64,000 nt of DNA from Armillaria gallica (GCA_037576215.1 JBANDB010000008.1:2604001-2668000); one strand, 5' to 3'; counted from the first letter of the stretch, positions 25,409 to 37,459 are shown. Program-made: numbers and translations. Notes: generated from the sequence alone by a model not told the origin.

Positions 25409-26848
25409 TCAGTTGTAAGCTCTTTGTACACCAATGTCATTTATGACTCACATTGGCAGATAGGTAGCTTCTGGTGACAAAGTGTCGTATCTTTGTATTT
25501 CTAACAAATTTCGTCTAATTACATGATCCAGTGTGATTCAACAAACTGTGACAATACCTCAGGGTTATCTCGTTTATCTTGGCTCCTGCGAGTCTTGGTC
25601 TGTCTCTAGCGCTCGAGCTTAGAAACTTGTAGCTGTCTTTATGAACATCTTATCATTCCCAGATTGCCCTCTCAGAACTCAGTGATACTCGCTCACACTG
25701 ATATTGACCTGCAAAGCAATACGCATTACATAAGTCTCCAAGCTTGAGTGCCATCGTTACGGATTGTGGTATTGCGACTTTCATAAATATTTTTACATGA
25801 ATGGCTTATGTTCTTGCGGTCGTTGCGGACTCTGTTGCTTGCCTTCATCATCCGTGATCTAAGGGAAGTGGCAAAGTGGGTCACTGCGCGGACTTGGTGT
25901 ACGTCTTTATTCCATTTACTCCAAACTGTTGATTCGTTGATTTGCAACATTCTGTCACATCACATGGTCACAGGCACATGCGTGTTTCATCAAACGATTC
26001 ATCAACTGGCGACGGGCGTTTACCTCGCTCGATTTTTCTCTCCATTTCTATCGAAAGTATTTGCGCCGGGGGAGGCATTCAAATTTCGGCCAGCCATCGG
26101 CGCTCTGTACCGTCGATCTACGGAGTGACTAAGCGGCTTCTGCCACATCTCTCGTTAACCCCGGCCTACGAGTGCGCGCCTGCTCAGAACTTTGAGATCG
26201 TTCATCGCTTGAATCGTGAGTCGGTGGACTCGTACGGGTATGATTCTGACGGACCATCCTGATCTTGGGTTCCATCAACAGTCTGTACTCCAGGAAAGTT
26301 TGATCTACAATGCTTCCCCTTCTAGGGTGAGTCACAAGTGGATATCTCAAGATCTGTACGTCCTCTTGAATAGCCACAAGTGGACTTCACAGCATTACCT
26401 GTCTCAGGGTCTGGCTAAGGAAAGTGGACGGTGACGGTTCACTTCGTCCGGCAACTGGCTTGATCTTACTCTTCTTTCGGTGCCAATGCCTAGCTAGGTT
26501 TCTGGACCTAAGAAAAACACAGGTGAATTATTAGGTTGCCGTCGCTAGCTAGACCCTTATTATGGCTTCCTTCCTGGATTTCCCGGAGTCCGATACGGGC
26601 TGCTTATACCCGTCTTAGAAAATGGCACGGTTCACGACTGTTGATGTTACAGCCCTGTCTGTGACTGAACTTTTCTTAGCACGATGACTTTTCAGGCTGT
26701 TGTATACCGCATGATCGAGATGGCGTCTCGATCAAGGTCCACTTCTAGATGGAGTACAGCTATATCCAGATGTTTGCACAACTCTCTGTGCAACCCTGTA
26801 CTGCTATTTAAGCTAAAGACTCATCTTTTCTTTGTTCTCTCTCAAGAT
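25409..26848. other. Long intergenic region upstream of the short Zn2Cys6 gene
   Basis: 1.4 kb without a supportable gene. Several open frames of 60-106 codons occur on both strands, but none has a recognised motif, codon pattern or consistent exon joins. The sequence cacaagtgga occurs twice (near 26334 and 26384). The stretch may be an unusually long control region or carry an unannotated noncoding RNA; I cannot tell from sequence alone. Confidence 0.4.
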
Positions 26849-27553
26849 ATGGCAAAGCATCTACCGCAGTCTACGCCGCCGCCGTTCGATACACCCATCA
26901 AAAGACCTGGCAGGGCGTTGATAGCTTGCACGCATTGCCGGAGACGCAAGATCAAGGTGGGCGCCATTCCTTCTAATGCCTACACCTCCCTTAATACTAT
27001 CCTATAGTGCGTGCCAGTGTCCAGTGAAGACCCCGACAGGTCGCACAACAGCCCTTGCGAACGATGCACAAAGAAACATTTGAAATGCGAATATGTCCCT
27101 GTGGACGGGTCGGCACCAGCAACGTCGCCTTCCCCGCCGACCACAGCTCCTCTCATCCACTGGTCTAATGATCCCTCTACTCCCCCCAACCAGTTCACCG
27201 GCGCGCTTGTATATCCGCCATCTAACACCGTCCGCCATGTCTGCGACGCTGTTCCGTCACCTTATATATCTCCTACCAACCACAACCATACAGTAGACCG
27301 CTTTGCCTATGGTCACCCCCACGACTACCAGCCCAGAGGCCCAGGTAGAGACATGACACTGCTCGCGTCCGACCCTTGGTCGCGCCGGGAAACCTCAGTC
27401 GTCTACGCAGGCGATGGGGATATCTACATGAATCCTGACGGTTTTCCGTATGGCCAGGGTCAGGCGCCGTTCACGCCCACCGTTGAGCCCAGATGGTCAT
27501 CTGGTGTTAATGGACACGGTAACCCGTATGTGGCCGAGCCACATCGGAGGTAG
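26849..27553 (+). CDS. Short Zn2Cys6 DNA-binding protein
   Basis: This protein of about 220 residues has an N-terminal zinc cluster: ACTHCRRRKIKC, then 15 residues, then CERCTKKHLKC. The intron 26957-27007 lies inside the cluster, right before its third cysteine. After the cluster there is only Pro/Ser/His/Tyr-rich low-complexity sequence, with no fungal_trans domain. The reading frame stops at 27553. A good donor there (ag/gtaggt) and acceptor at 27601 would instead remove the stop and add HNCLGERCVCNITRYG, ending at 27653. Targets are unknown. Such short zinc-cluster proteins are frequent in agaricomycetes. Confidence 0.75.
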
Positions 27554-27858
27554 GTGACGCGCTTCACGTTGGATCAATCATTCGCCAACTTTGCTTCCTA
27601 GACATAATTGCCTGGGAGAACGATGTGTCTGCAACATCACTCGTTATGGGTGATCCGATAGCTTCTCTTGTTTAGAACCCCTTCTCTGCTTCCTGATAAA
27701 TTCGCCACAACATTGTATTGATAAAAGGCTAATTCTTGTCGTTTGTTTAAATGACATTTGTATTGATACAAATTTCGCTATTCATCTCGTTCACGCACAC
27801 AATGTACACCGCTACCTAAGGGTCCAGAGCAGCTGGCGCCTTTCCTGTCCAAACAAGA
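27554..27858. other. Convergent intergenic region
   Basis: 305 bases between the short Zn2Cys6 gene and the aldehyde dehydrogenase stop. The first 100 bases may be an alternative last exon of the former. The rest is AT-rich and probably holds the 3' untranslated regions. Confidence 0.4.
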
Positions 27859-30581
27859 TCAAAGTGGCCAATCGAGCTTCTCCCCGAAGTTCCAGTGTAC
27901 AGCCTTAACGGAGGTGTATTCTTCCAGTGCATAGCTGCCAAGTTCGCGACCTACATACTCAACGTGAGTAGAAATTTCTTTGGGGTAAAGGTCGGCAACG
28001 GAACACACCAATCCCGGACTGCTTCTTCCCTCCGAAGGGTACGTTGTTGGACAACAAATTATACTGGTTGATCCAGACCTATCAATTGTGGCGTCAGTCA
28101 CTTGGAGTTGGATACGAGCATTCGCTGTGCACTAGGACGAACCGTGCCGGCTTCAAGAGCCGCCGAGACTCTCATACACTGGTTAGCATCATCTAGTGAA
28201 CGAAACCGTTACTTGGCATGTTTAATCTAAACATCAGCAACGTACTAGAATGGAGACCAGCACCTAGGCCATATGTAGTCGCATTTGCCAGCGCTACGGC
28301 TTCTCCCTCCGTCTCAAACCGGCCAACCGAGAGAACAGGCCCAAAGATCTATACGACGTCAATGTAGGCGGTTTCGGAAAGACATGATCCCACAAAATAT
28401 TCCCACCTCTTCCTTGACCTAGAAATATGTTAGAAACTACGCGAAATCCGATGAATAGGAAAACGCACTATCTTCATGTCTGATCGGATCTCAGTGAAGA
28501 CTGCCCGAAAATTATTAACGTTGTATGAAACGATGGACTAATGTGAATCATACTCGTCGGTTCCACATAAAATCCTTTGCCTGATCTTTTTACACCGCCT
28601 ATGACCGGTTTGGCGCCTTCCTGCTTTCCCGATTCGATGTAACCTACGAGATGACACGATGGTAAGAAAGAGACAGTCGTAAACCCATTAATGAGCAACA
28701 AACCCCAGACGCGGTCGTATTGAACCTTAGAGACCTGGAGAACATGCCAGCGAGGTTAAGACGCACTTCGAAGATCAGGTAACAAACGCGTACAACTGGC
28801 CCACCAAAATTCTTGTCATCGAAACCGTCGCCAATTGATAGTTCCTTGACTTTCGACACCAAAATGTCAACGAATTTATCATAGATACTGTTTTGAACGT
28901 ATACGCGTGAGCCCGCGGTGCAATCTTGACCGGTATTGTAGCAAATTCCGAGCGCCGCCCAGTTGGCAGCTATATCTGTCCATCAGTATTCTGAACCCAC
29001 GCGACACAAAAAAAGATGGAAGCAATTATAATATGCCGTAACCGAAAGACGTAGTGATCCTTTCTTCAAGGCACTGTTGCTATCAGCATACTGAACGACG
29101 CAACGATAATGTTGCGAATCGTGTGGAGTTGAACATCCAAAGTCAAGGGATACCGGCAAATAAGGAATGAACCGATGATGCTTGAAGACATGATGGAACC
29201 AAGTAGACCACGGTGAGAGACAAACCTTGGTCCAAGTCTGCAGATTCAAAAACAAGTTGTGGAGATTTGCCACCTAATTCCAAGGAAACCTGTACCAAGA
29301 TTTCACAATCAAAAAGATATCAATTCAATTCGACAGCTGTACATACCTTTTTGAGGTTTGACTTTGCAGCAGCTTCCATGACCTTTCGACCGGTGACCGT
29401 GGAACCGGTAAAAGCAACCTTGTCAACGTCAGGATGCGCTGAAAGCGCCGCGCCACCCACGGAGCCAAGAGATGGAACTGTGTTGATGACGCCCTTAGGA
29501 AAACTAGAACAATTGTTGGTGACTTGATCAGTGGGACGAGAACTTTACGTACCCGGCTTCAACGACCAGCTCGGACAGTTTCTGTCGGCGGTTAGCACGA
29601 GGAAGAGAATGTGGGCATGTGTATTTACCAAGGCAGTCAGCGGGGTTAATTCGGATGGCTTCATAACGATAGTGCAGCCAACTGCCAATGCCGGTGCTAC
29701 CTTCCATGCCCTAAGGGACGCAATAAGTGTGAACCAGGTCTAATAGTCACAAGAACTTGTGGAACCTACCACATATTGATTGGGTAATTCCAAGGAATGC
29801 TACGACACCTGTCAGTACATCCACTCCCCCGAGGAAAAATGAATTAATACATCTGTCCGCAGACACCGATAGGTTCGTGCTTGGTAAAGGCCCATTTGAT
29901 CTTATTGTCAACTTCGAGGGTTTGGCCTGTAATTTTGTCTGCCCATCCAGCGTAATATCGCAAGCATTGAACGCTGTCTCCAATATCGAAGTCTCTGTTC
30001 CGTGCGAAAGTTAGCCATCAAACGACGGTGATTGTGAGGATAAAATCACCTAGCAATACGAACCGGTTTTCCATTGTTGAGGGACTCGAGTTCTCCGAGT
30101 TCTTGCGCATCTCTCTCAATCAAGTCGGCGAGCTTGTTGATCAATCGCGATCTCTCAAATCCAGTGACATTCTTGCCCCAGGTAGTATTGAAGGCCTTTC
30201 GTGCGGAGGCCACGGCCAAGTCAATATCTTTCGCAGACGCTGGAAGATCATGGCTGGATTACTGATCGAACAGCGCAATCTACTGAATGTCTTACCAGCT
30301 ACGACAGAGCATATGACTTCTTCAGTAGCTGGATTAACGGCGCTTTACAGGGATCAATAATCACGACGATATCTTATCGATTGAACATACTGAATCAGTT
30401 CCTTAGAATCCGATGACGGAACGAATTCATTGTTGATGAAAAGACCGGTAGGAACAGAAAGGCGCCTGTCGCTACCGGGAATATTTACGGAGACAATTTG
30501 AGCCATTGAGTGGAAATTCTTGCAGACAGAAAGAGGATAAGAGAGAAGTGGTGAACGTAAAAGGGAGCGGACAGATATCAT
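27859..30581 (-). CDS. Aldehyde dehydrogenase (NAD(P)+), ALDH superfamily
   Basis: The enzyme oxidises aldehydes such as acetaldehyde to acids. The N-terminus has [12 protein letters not shown], typical of class 1/2 ALDHs. [21 protein letters not shown] carries the general-base glutamate. [19 protein letters not shown] carries the catalytic cysteine. The C-terminus has [18 protein letters not shown]. All catalytic positions appear intact. The gene is broken into many short exons. The first 25 residues ([19 protein letters not shown]...) are basic without acidic residues, like a mitochondrial presequence. A second in-frame ATG at 30506 (MAQIVSV) would give a cytosolic form. It is divergent from COX8. 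Confidence 0.9.
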
Positions 30582-30754
30582 TTTATAAGCATATCACCTG
30601 CCGAGGTCTCCCAGATAAGACGAGTAGGCCATGGCTAAATTTAAAACTGAGCAAATAACGTAAGGACGGACGTGATCTAGTCACGTGGTTGACGATCTCA
30701 TTTAAAATAAAAAATCATCGGGGAAAATCGGTTTCACTTTCGCTGGCAACTACC
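30582..30754. promoter_or_regulatory. Bidirectional promoter of aldehyde dehydrogenase and COX8, with CACGTG box
   Basis: Only 173 bases separate two divergent start codons of genes with likely mitochondrial products. A palindromic CACGTG (30682-30687) lies near the middle. In yeasts this is the Cbf1-type bHLH site. Its use here is inference, and such a 6-mer is expected by chance about 16 times in the window. Confidence 0.4.
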
Positions 30755-31091
30755 ATGCTCTCCGTCATATCTCGCGCTCCAGGCATTCGTTCTCGGCCTC
30801 TTACATGGTCTCGAGCTCGCGCCCTGCACGTCTCTCCAGTGCGGTCATCTGGTCATGGCGCGTACACGGTACGTAGTATCATGACAATATATGTTTTTAC
30901 TCAGCGAGTCTCCTAGACTGAACATGCCGTGCCGTTCTCCTTCAAGAACAGGCCTCTTTTCGCAACGAAGGTCGTAGTATTCCTTGGGTTTGGGTTTGCC
31001 CTTCCCTTCATCGCTGGAGTGTACCACATGTCAGTCCGTTTTGTTAATGAGTATATTGTGTTCTGATCCTGTTCACAGCAATAAGAAGTAA
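30755..31091 (+). CDS. COX8: Cytochrome c oxidase subunit VIII (COX7C-like)
   Basis: This is a small nuclear-coded subunit of complex IV in the inner mitochondrial membrane. The spliced protein has an Arg/Ser-rich presequence (SRAPGIRSRPLTWSRARALH). The mature part has VPFSFKNRPLFATK and a single membrane helix VVVFLGFGFALPFIAGVYH, ending INKK. This matches the fungal Cox8/animal COX7C pattern (PFS..N...., then GF..PF). Two introns are used; the last intron is 31030-31078 and leaves a 13-nt final exon ending at 31091. The length of about 80 residues is normal. Confidence 0.85.
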
Positions 31092-33595
31092 TCACTTCTT
31101 GTTACTCACCCGCGTTTAGACATATATGGTATAGAAGCATAGAAGATAGATTACTCTAAACCATCGTGGACATACAGATAGAATAATACACACCTTCTCT
31201 TAAGCTTTTGTAAGTACTGAGGTGGATCACTGGTCTGACGGTTTCCCGTAACGCCGCAACGGAGTTCCGTCGAGCAGGCTGAATGCTAGAGATGTTCTCG
31301 TTGGATTTTCAAGGATGTTAGGAGACCGCGCGGTGAGCGAGAGTCTGAGATTACAAGGGTAACATAGTGAGAGCATGACGAGTGCAACAGCAGCGAGCAA
31401 AAACGTGGTTAGATGAGAGTATGGCACAGGCGGTGTCCTTCGAAGGATACCTATCAGAACAGTGGCGAGACAGCGCGCGACGGTCCGTCCACCGGATGTT
31501 TTGGGACATCATGCAATCTTAATAAAAAACGCGTCGCGCTAAGTATATTGAGTCCGAAGCCGCGCCCCACGTGTCAATGATCTTTCGCACTTTTGAATAC
31601 AGCGATTGTAACCTCTAACAGAAGGACACCCTTTGCTGAATTCCCAGACCCACGAGGATAAAAGGCCACTGGACGACCTCTTGAAAACTGCGAGATCATG
31701 AATACCTACTTGGAATAAGAGCTAGGCATTCATTGCATCCGGATGCTGCGTGGTAACATTTACCGATGAGCTCGATAGTACCGTAAGGAGGTGGAGAGGC
31801 ACAAGCCTTCTTGAACATGTGTCAGTGCCTGGGGGAAAGAATCATATTTTTATGCCTCGACACTGGCGGACATTTTCTTACGCCGTACACCATGATACCC
31901 TTAGGATGTAGCAATGGGTCCTGAAAATGTCTTTACGTTCACAAGGTAACGTTAAGTGGTCAATCTTCCGGGGGCACTATACACGTTTTATTCCCAATCG
32001 ATGATTAGCTGTGTTCGCTGGCTGGGACCCGAATCGCATCAGATTGCAGTAGAAGCGGTGTCTCATCGGCGTCCGATTCAAGAGGGGAATGTATTATAAG
32101 TCCCTTGTCAGACGGATAGTTGCGGGCCTTTGACTTTAAGAATTACTCATGGTTGATGAGCATGGTCGCAAGGTAACGTTGAAACAAAAGCATTCGATTT
32201 TGATATAGAATAGGTTTGAATGTGCAACGAGGCCGCTTTTTTCCTGCTCAAAATGGAACTCGAGAGGACACCGTTGGTAAGCCTGCGAGCAAAAAGGAGA
32301 GGATGACCCACCTGGAATCCCGAGCGCAGGTAACTTTGGACAAAAGTTAATTACTGAGGTTAAAAGCAGACAATTTTGTTCATTTGAAAACAGAATTCGT
32401 GACTGCAGGTCCTCTGTCACGACGAAGGTCTCCCCTGCATGAATGTCTGAGTCACAAAACCGCTGCGAGCACCCTTATCTGATATCAGAAAACTTGAGAG
32501 AAGCAGTAACCGATATGTTCTTTCCCATTGAGAAAAGATCCCCTCAAGGCTTTTGATCAAACCTATTCCTGGCTATGCTCAGAAATGGTTCAGGGTCCGT
32601 CTTCAGAACGACGGCATTCTCCACAGGGCTCCAAGATATCCAAGTTCTGTGACCACAGAGATATGTGCCTAATTCTGGCGAGCGATACATAGGTCCAAAG
32701 ACTTTACAGGCACCGGCGTCAGATAGGCATCAGTGGATTGGTAGTAATCACAGGAAGTTTTATTCGACAAGAATGAAACAGTAACGAAAAACTAACCTGG
32801 GCCAAAAGAAAGTTGTGATTTTTGATTTGAATCTGATCGCGTAAAAAAAGGGGGGGGCTTGCTTGGAATGCTCCGTGATTCAATTCGGAGGCTTGAGTTG
32901 TCTCTGTTTCATGTTATCACTGGTATACACCGAGATACTTATCTGTTGGGAAGGATAAACGGCTAGCATCCCAGCTGCGGACTTAACGGCACAGGACCTA
33001 GGGCCTCTAGTTGTTTTGTTGAGTGTAGATACAAGAAAAGAGAGTACAAGGTAGTATCGACGCGACAAACCTCGGCTGTTAAGCGCAACGCGCGTTCTTG
33101 TCCACGTTGATTGGCATGTTCTGGGAGGGCAGCATGAGAACCGACCGCCATTTGGGCGTTGCTGAATTTAATTGCAGGGTGCAAGAAGTCTTTGGGAGAG
33201 AAATATCCCAGGTGTTTGGCGACCGGAATTGTAGGACTTGCCGTCCATGTGCCACCGAACTAAGGCGCAGGGTGGTAACGGGACACGATGAATTTTGTCA
33301 AAGTGACCGATGGCCACGAAAGCCGGAATGACAACCATGGTCAGAAAATTTCACAACATGCTCGGAGGAACTGTTGATAGAGCAAACCGGGTATGCGGCA
33401 ATCTGCCTGTTGAGATTGTTGAAATCGACAAGTCGAAACCTCAGGTCGATCTCAGGTCGACTTGAACTGAGTTGACCCTGACGTCATGCACCCACGATGC
33501 CCGTCTCGAAGCCGTTGAACAACAACACCACATAGCCCCTTATTTGGACTCGTTACCCCGCTCCACAGCATTGCTCCCGTATCAATTACCATTCC
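31092..33595. other. Gene-poor region with unassigned ORF fragments
   Basis: 2.5 kb with no gene I can support. On the minus strand an ATG at 33338 opens MVVIPAFVAIGHFDK, and nearby frames give HPAIKFSNAQMAVGSHAALP and EALGPVPLSPQL, but no splice pattern joins them without stops. Another minus stretch near 31800-31930 reads DPLLHPKGIMVYG, and 32136-32420 is open for 94 codons. These look like pieces of one or more decayed genes, or of a gene I do not recognise. A doubled ctcaggtcga lies near 33440. Confidence 0.4.
31227..31508 (-). other. Possible small membrane protein exon
   Basis: An open frame of about 93 codons on the minus strand, with one clear hydrophobic segment (TTFLLAAVALVMLSLCYPC) and an ordinary hydrophilic tail ending GKPSDQ. 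It has no ATG at its front, so it would need an upstream exon that I could not find with a matching phase. It could be a real short gene or chance. Confidence 0.25.
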
Positions 33596-35136
33596 ATGCT
33601 TACCCCAGCACGTCTCAATAACGCAGCCATTGTTGAAGTGTTAGGAAGAAATCTTGACTCGACGCAGAATCGCCGAAGGGTCAGGCGGCGGGTGACCTCA
33701 GATCCTTGTTTGCCGGAACGGCTACCTTCGACTGGTGAGTCTTCAAGCAGCCCGTTCTATATTCTACCAACACTGCATCTCAAGCATTCCTACAGCGCGA
33801 GGCCGAAAGTGTAGCACCTAATGAAATACTTCGCCAACTGCGACGTAGTCCTTCGCCACCGTCGAGTCCGACCGCGGAGGAGGACAATGGTTACACTCAC
33901 ATCCGTTCTTCCAGCGTCAGGTCTACAGCGTCTGCCTCTGCGCAGTCCAGTGCAACATACAAGCCCACAGATACACAATTATTCGGTGCTCCATGGAAGG
34001 AACCTCAGGTGCGTTGACTGCTTTTTCAATGGGGTCCTTCTGACATAGCTTTGTTAGCCGTTTGAAGTCTTTCGTGCTGTGGAACGTAAGGATATCATGT
34101 ACTTGATGGAGATTCGAGACAGAGCATTCCATGTACGAAGTCACTCGACGTATTGACTGTAATCTAACATTGCCTGACAGCTGTTACTCAGAAAGAGCGG
34201 AGACGCCACACCACTCCTGCACGCTATGCGAATAGGAGAGTCGCACAAAGAAGTTGCTATCATTCTACTAGGGGCCTTCTCGCGATGGGTTAATCATCTA
34301 GACGATGCGGACATCCAGAAGCCAAAGACTAAAGCCCTCCTGAAAGCGCTGCGTAAGCACTGCGTCGTTCTGTTCTAGTGTATGCGCTCACACAGCTCCT
34401 AGGTACGAATTTAAAGCTTGCCATAGACTATGGTCTAGCTCAGTCACAAAGCGATCTCACTGCATCATTCCTACAGACGCTCATCATGAGTGAAGGTGAC
34501 AAATGGGTGTGGGCTCAGGTCTCCAATGTCTCGCTCGCATTAAGAGCAGGAACAGCCGGTGAACCCGTCAAAGCAGCCAGCTCTGCAGTCCGAAAATTTG
34601 CTACCAAGGAATTGGGGAAGGCGGCACTCATTGCATCGTTGGAAGATTAGTATGTAGTCTAGTATGACATGCCTTTCTCGTTCTAACGTCCTCTACGTAG
34701 TGTTGCAAACGCGACCGTGGATCTGCTAATGATGGCAGCATGGTCGTCAGCGTTGGATACAATTTCTGGTGAACAGATACCTGTACGATCTCATCTATGC
34801 ACCATTACCTGCTTCTGACCCTCTGATAGACATATTTTTTCGCTCGAGATGACCGGGGTAAGATGCTACTCGTTCTTTATCCGCCGTGGCATCTAATACA
34901 TATCTCAGTTTTCAAATGTTTTGCTGAACAGCTCGATAAGCACACGGGTGACATCCGTCATCTAAGTAAACGTCTTAAGTGGCAACTACGTGTTTTACGA
35001 GCTGTCATCGAGACGCGGACGACAAGTTACCGAGTTCGTCCTTTCTAGTTTTAATACCGACCTACTCTTACTCACTGCCTGCTAGAGAAAGGTAGAGCTA
35101 TTGAGCGGTGAATTCGACTGTGGCGAAGGCGTGTAA
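33596..35136 (+). CDS. Conserved protein of unknown function, mostly helical
   Basis: I do not recognise the family. The protein starts MLTPARLNNAAIVEVLGRNL. A Ser/Pro-rich segment follows (LRRSPSPPSSPTAEED, RSSSVRSTASASAQSS). Then comes a helical region with PFEVFRAVERKDIMYLMEIRDRAFHLLL, AMRIGESHKEVAIILLGAFSRWV and DKWVWAQVSNVSLALRAGTA. It ends EFDCGEGV after a 52-nt last intron. Pieces such as ERKDIMYLMEIRDRAFHLL with GDATPLLHAMRIG resemble ankyrin-type helix pairs. The exon joins keep one frame throughout with 50-60 nt introns, which supports a real gene. It is convergent with the next gene. Confidence 0.72.
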
Positions 35137-35431
35137 GATCTATCGTTGATATTTTTGCATCTGTATCTTGGGATTTTTATTGACATTGTTCAAGCTCTGT
35201 CCATGAACCTGACAATATCCTGCTCATTAAGGTGCCATGCTGGTCTTAGATCCCAACCATCTGTGGCGTATAATGGAGCAAATATCAATTATATACCAGG
35301 CAGGGTGACAAGTTGACCGAGTACTTGTTAAGGATCTCTCCATATCAACTTGTCATGCGAAACTGTCCATGTATTTGTAGGCAGCCCTTGATCAGGGTAC
35401 AAACTACTATAGATTATAATTGATGGTGCAT

Positions 35432-36256
35432 TCATTTGAATTTGAGTCCCTTCCACCACACGTATGCTACAACGAAAGCCAAGTTCAGAACAGCGGGCCC
35501 TAGATCAAGCTGGAAAATCGTGTACACCCAAATAGTAGCAAGAGGCGGGCACTGGCTGTCTCATCAGAAAATCTTCGAAAACAGAGTCTGAATTTACGGA
35601 CCTGTTTCATGTTAACGAGCCACGAGCCTCTGCTAAGCAAGTAAACCATTCTTGGGCCAACAACATTAGCAATGACGAAGAATATAAACTGCATGGTTCT
35701 ATGCGATTTGTACCGTGTTGCTAAGAGGCGGTCAATTGGGCAGTTTTACAGCAACGATGAACGTTGTACGCACTATAAAATATGAAGATGGACAATACTG
35801 ACGGATCATGAACATCTAGTAAACGGAAAGATGAAAGCTGACGAACTTGGCACACCGGAAATGAGTTTGTCTGTGAGGATTTTCAAGGTGGCTACTTTTC
35901 CATATTGTTGGTGGATCAGACTTTCCTGGGCGTTCCCCGCTGGTGAGAATATTTGGTAAAAGGTAACAAAAAAGGCCGACGCACATTTCCATCATGACCA
36001 ACAAGAAGGTGAACGGGATTATCAGCACAACAGCATCGAAGATTTCTTCTGCGAGAGGTGAGTCTTCCTCTTTGCTTTGCTTCATTCCTTCACTGCTAGG
36101 CGCGCCTTCTGCAGCAGCGACTTGATGTAGGACGCCCGATTCATTGATGAGGCGCCATTGTTCCTCCTCAGATAGTTGTATGAGTGGCTTGCTAGGAATT
36201 TTGGCGGTAGTAGACGACGGCTCCTTTGCATTTGCTGTCTTCCGCTTGTTGGCCAT
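35432..36256 (-). CDS. Conserved multi-pass membrane protein of unknown function
   Basis: The cytosolic N-terminus is hydrophilic (MANKRKTANAKEPSSTTAK, LSEEEQWRLINESGVL). Several membrane segments follow: AVVLIIPFTFLLVMMEI, PILSIFIFYTT, QFIFFVIANVVGPRMVYLL, and IWVYTIFQLDLGPAVLNLAFVVAYVWW. It ends KGLKFK, a possible di-lysine-like ER retention tail. The hydrophilic loop after the first helix reads LIHQQYGKVATLKILTDKL. Four introns (64, about 50, about 52 and 50 nt) join the parts in one frame. Reading the two halves as separate genes would leave both incomplete. Function is unknown. It is divergent from FAF1, with 88 bp between start codons. Confidence 0.75.
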
Positions 36257-36344
36257 GAGGGACGGAGGTAAACTGTGATCCGGTCACTTTGTAAGTGGCC
36301 GGTGTTCATCAATTCCCTTCACTTGCGATTTTTTTGCCGGCGAG

Positions 36345-37459
36345 ATGTCTGACCACGAGGACCTTCTGGAACTTCTCAACGCTCATGGACAGGATTTTTT
36401 GAAATCTTTCCCTTTGCCTTCATCGAAAGAGACCACGAAGAAACGAAAACGAGCACCCCAAGTTGAACCTGAAGATTCAGATGAATACGAAGAGTGGACA
36501 GGAATAGGTGGTCAGTCAGACAAGAGCGAAGAGTCTACAGATGAGGAAGAAGATGGTATGTCCCTCTATACAATACCTAGAACTTTGCATCGACATCCGA
36601 ATTAGGTTCCTTTGAACAGGAAGACGATGATTTTACCGCAGAAAGTTCTTCCTTCTCCCCAAATGTAGTTGTATTCTCGGAGGCCAGCACCTCCAAGCTT
36701 CCCGACAGCGGCTACGTGGCTAAATCCCAGAAGAAAGCTTTCATGGTAAAAATTTGATAGTATTGGACTGTATAGCCTGTAACTTATTCATCACAGTCGT
36801 CCAAAATATCCAAACTGAAGGATGAAGTTAAATCAGAGACAAAGAAATCTGAAGAGGAGGAGGAAGAAGACAGGTGCATATTGATTTTTAAATGAGAGCG
36901 TCAAGTCCTGATGTGCCTTCTAGGACCAATGCCCAGAATGATGCTCTTCTTCACCAGCTCGTTCACACCAAGCTATTATCTGGGTCCCTAAATCCTGAAC
37001 TCGATATGAAACCAGCTCAACGCAAAAAGGCACTTGCAGGACGTATACTGGAGCTAAACGGCGACGCCAAGTTAGGCCGAGGTGAGAAATCCGTCCGGCA
37101 AGCCGAAAGAAATAAGGCGTCAAAGCGTATCCGTGCGGGTCTACTGGAGAAGGAGAAACAGCGACAGAAGGCGCAGCTCGAAGAAGTATGCTTCGACACT
37201 TTATCATACAGCATCTAATTCCCACTGAACCTACACTCAGGCTAAAAATATGGGTAACTATCACCGATCCATCAAGAACGTGTTCGAACAGCCTTCAGAG
37301 TCCTCCAATCAGAAACGAGAACGCGGTTTACGGATGGGAGTTGGCAAGTTCAGCGGAGGACTACTCAAACTCAGTCAGGAGGACATCAGTAAGGCTCAAG
37401 GCAGATTACATCGCGGCTTAGGTACTCGTGGTCGTGGTCGTGGTCGAGGGCGTAGATGA
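36345..37459 (+). CDS. FAF1: FAF1-like small-subunit processome protein
   Basis: Faf1 (C1orf131 in animals) is a nucleolar factor needed for 18S rRNA production. The protein begins MSDHEDLLELLNAHGQDFLKS. Acidic low-complexity segments follow (EDSDEYEEW, ESTDEEEDG, EEEEEED), then a basic helical region (DMKPAQRKKALAGRILELNGD). The family signature sits near the end: ERGLRMGVGKFSGGLLKLS, preceded by NYHRSIKNVFEQP. The tail is a small RG repeat (GRGRGRGRR) from cgtggt units. The GVGKF..G.L.LS motif is what I rely on. About four introns split the gene. Confidence 0.8.

Noticed and set aside
33421..33480. Repeated ctcaggtcga as a possible transposon end or operator
   Set aside because: Only two copies, no flanking target duplication and no transposase nearby.
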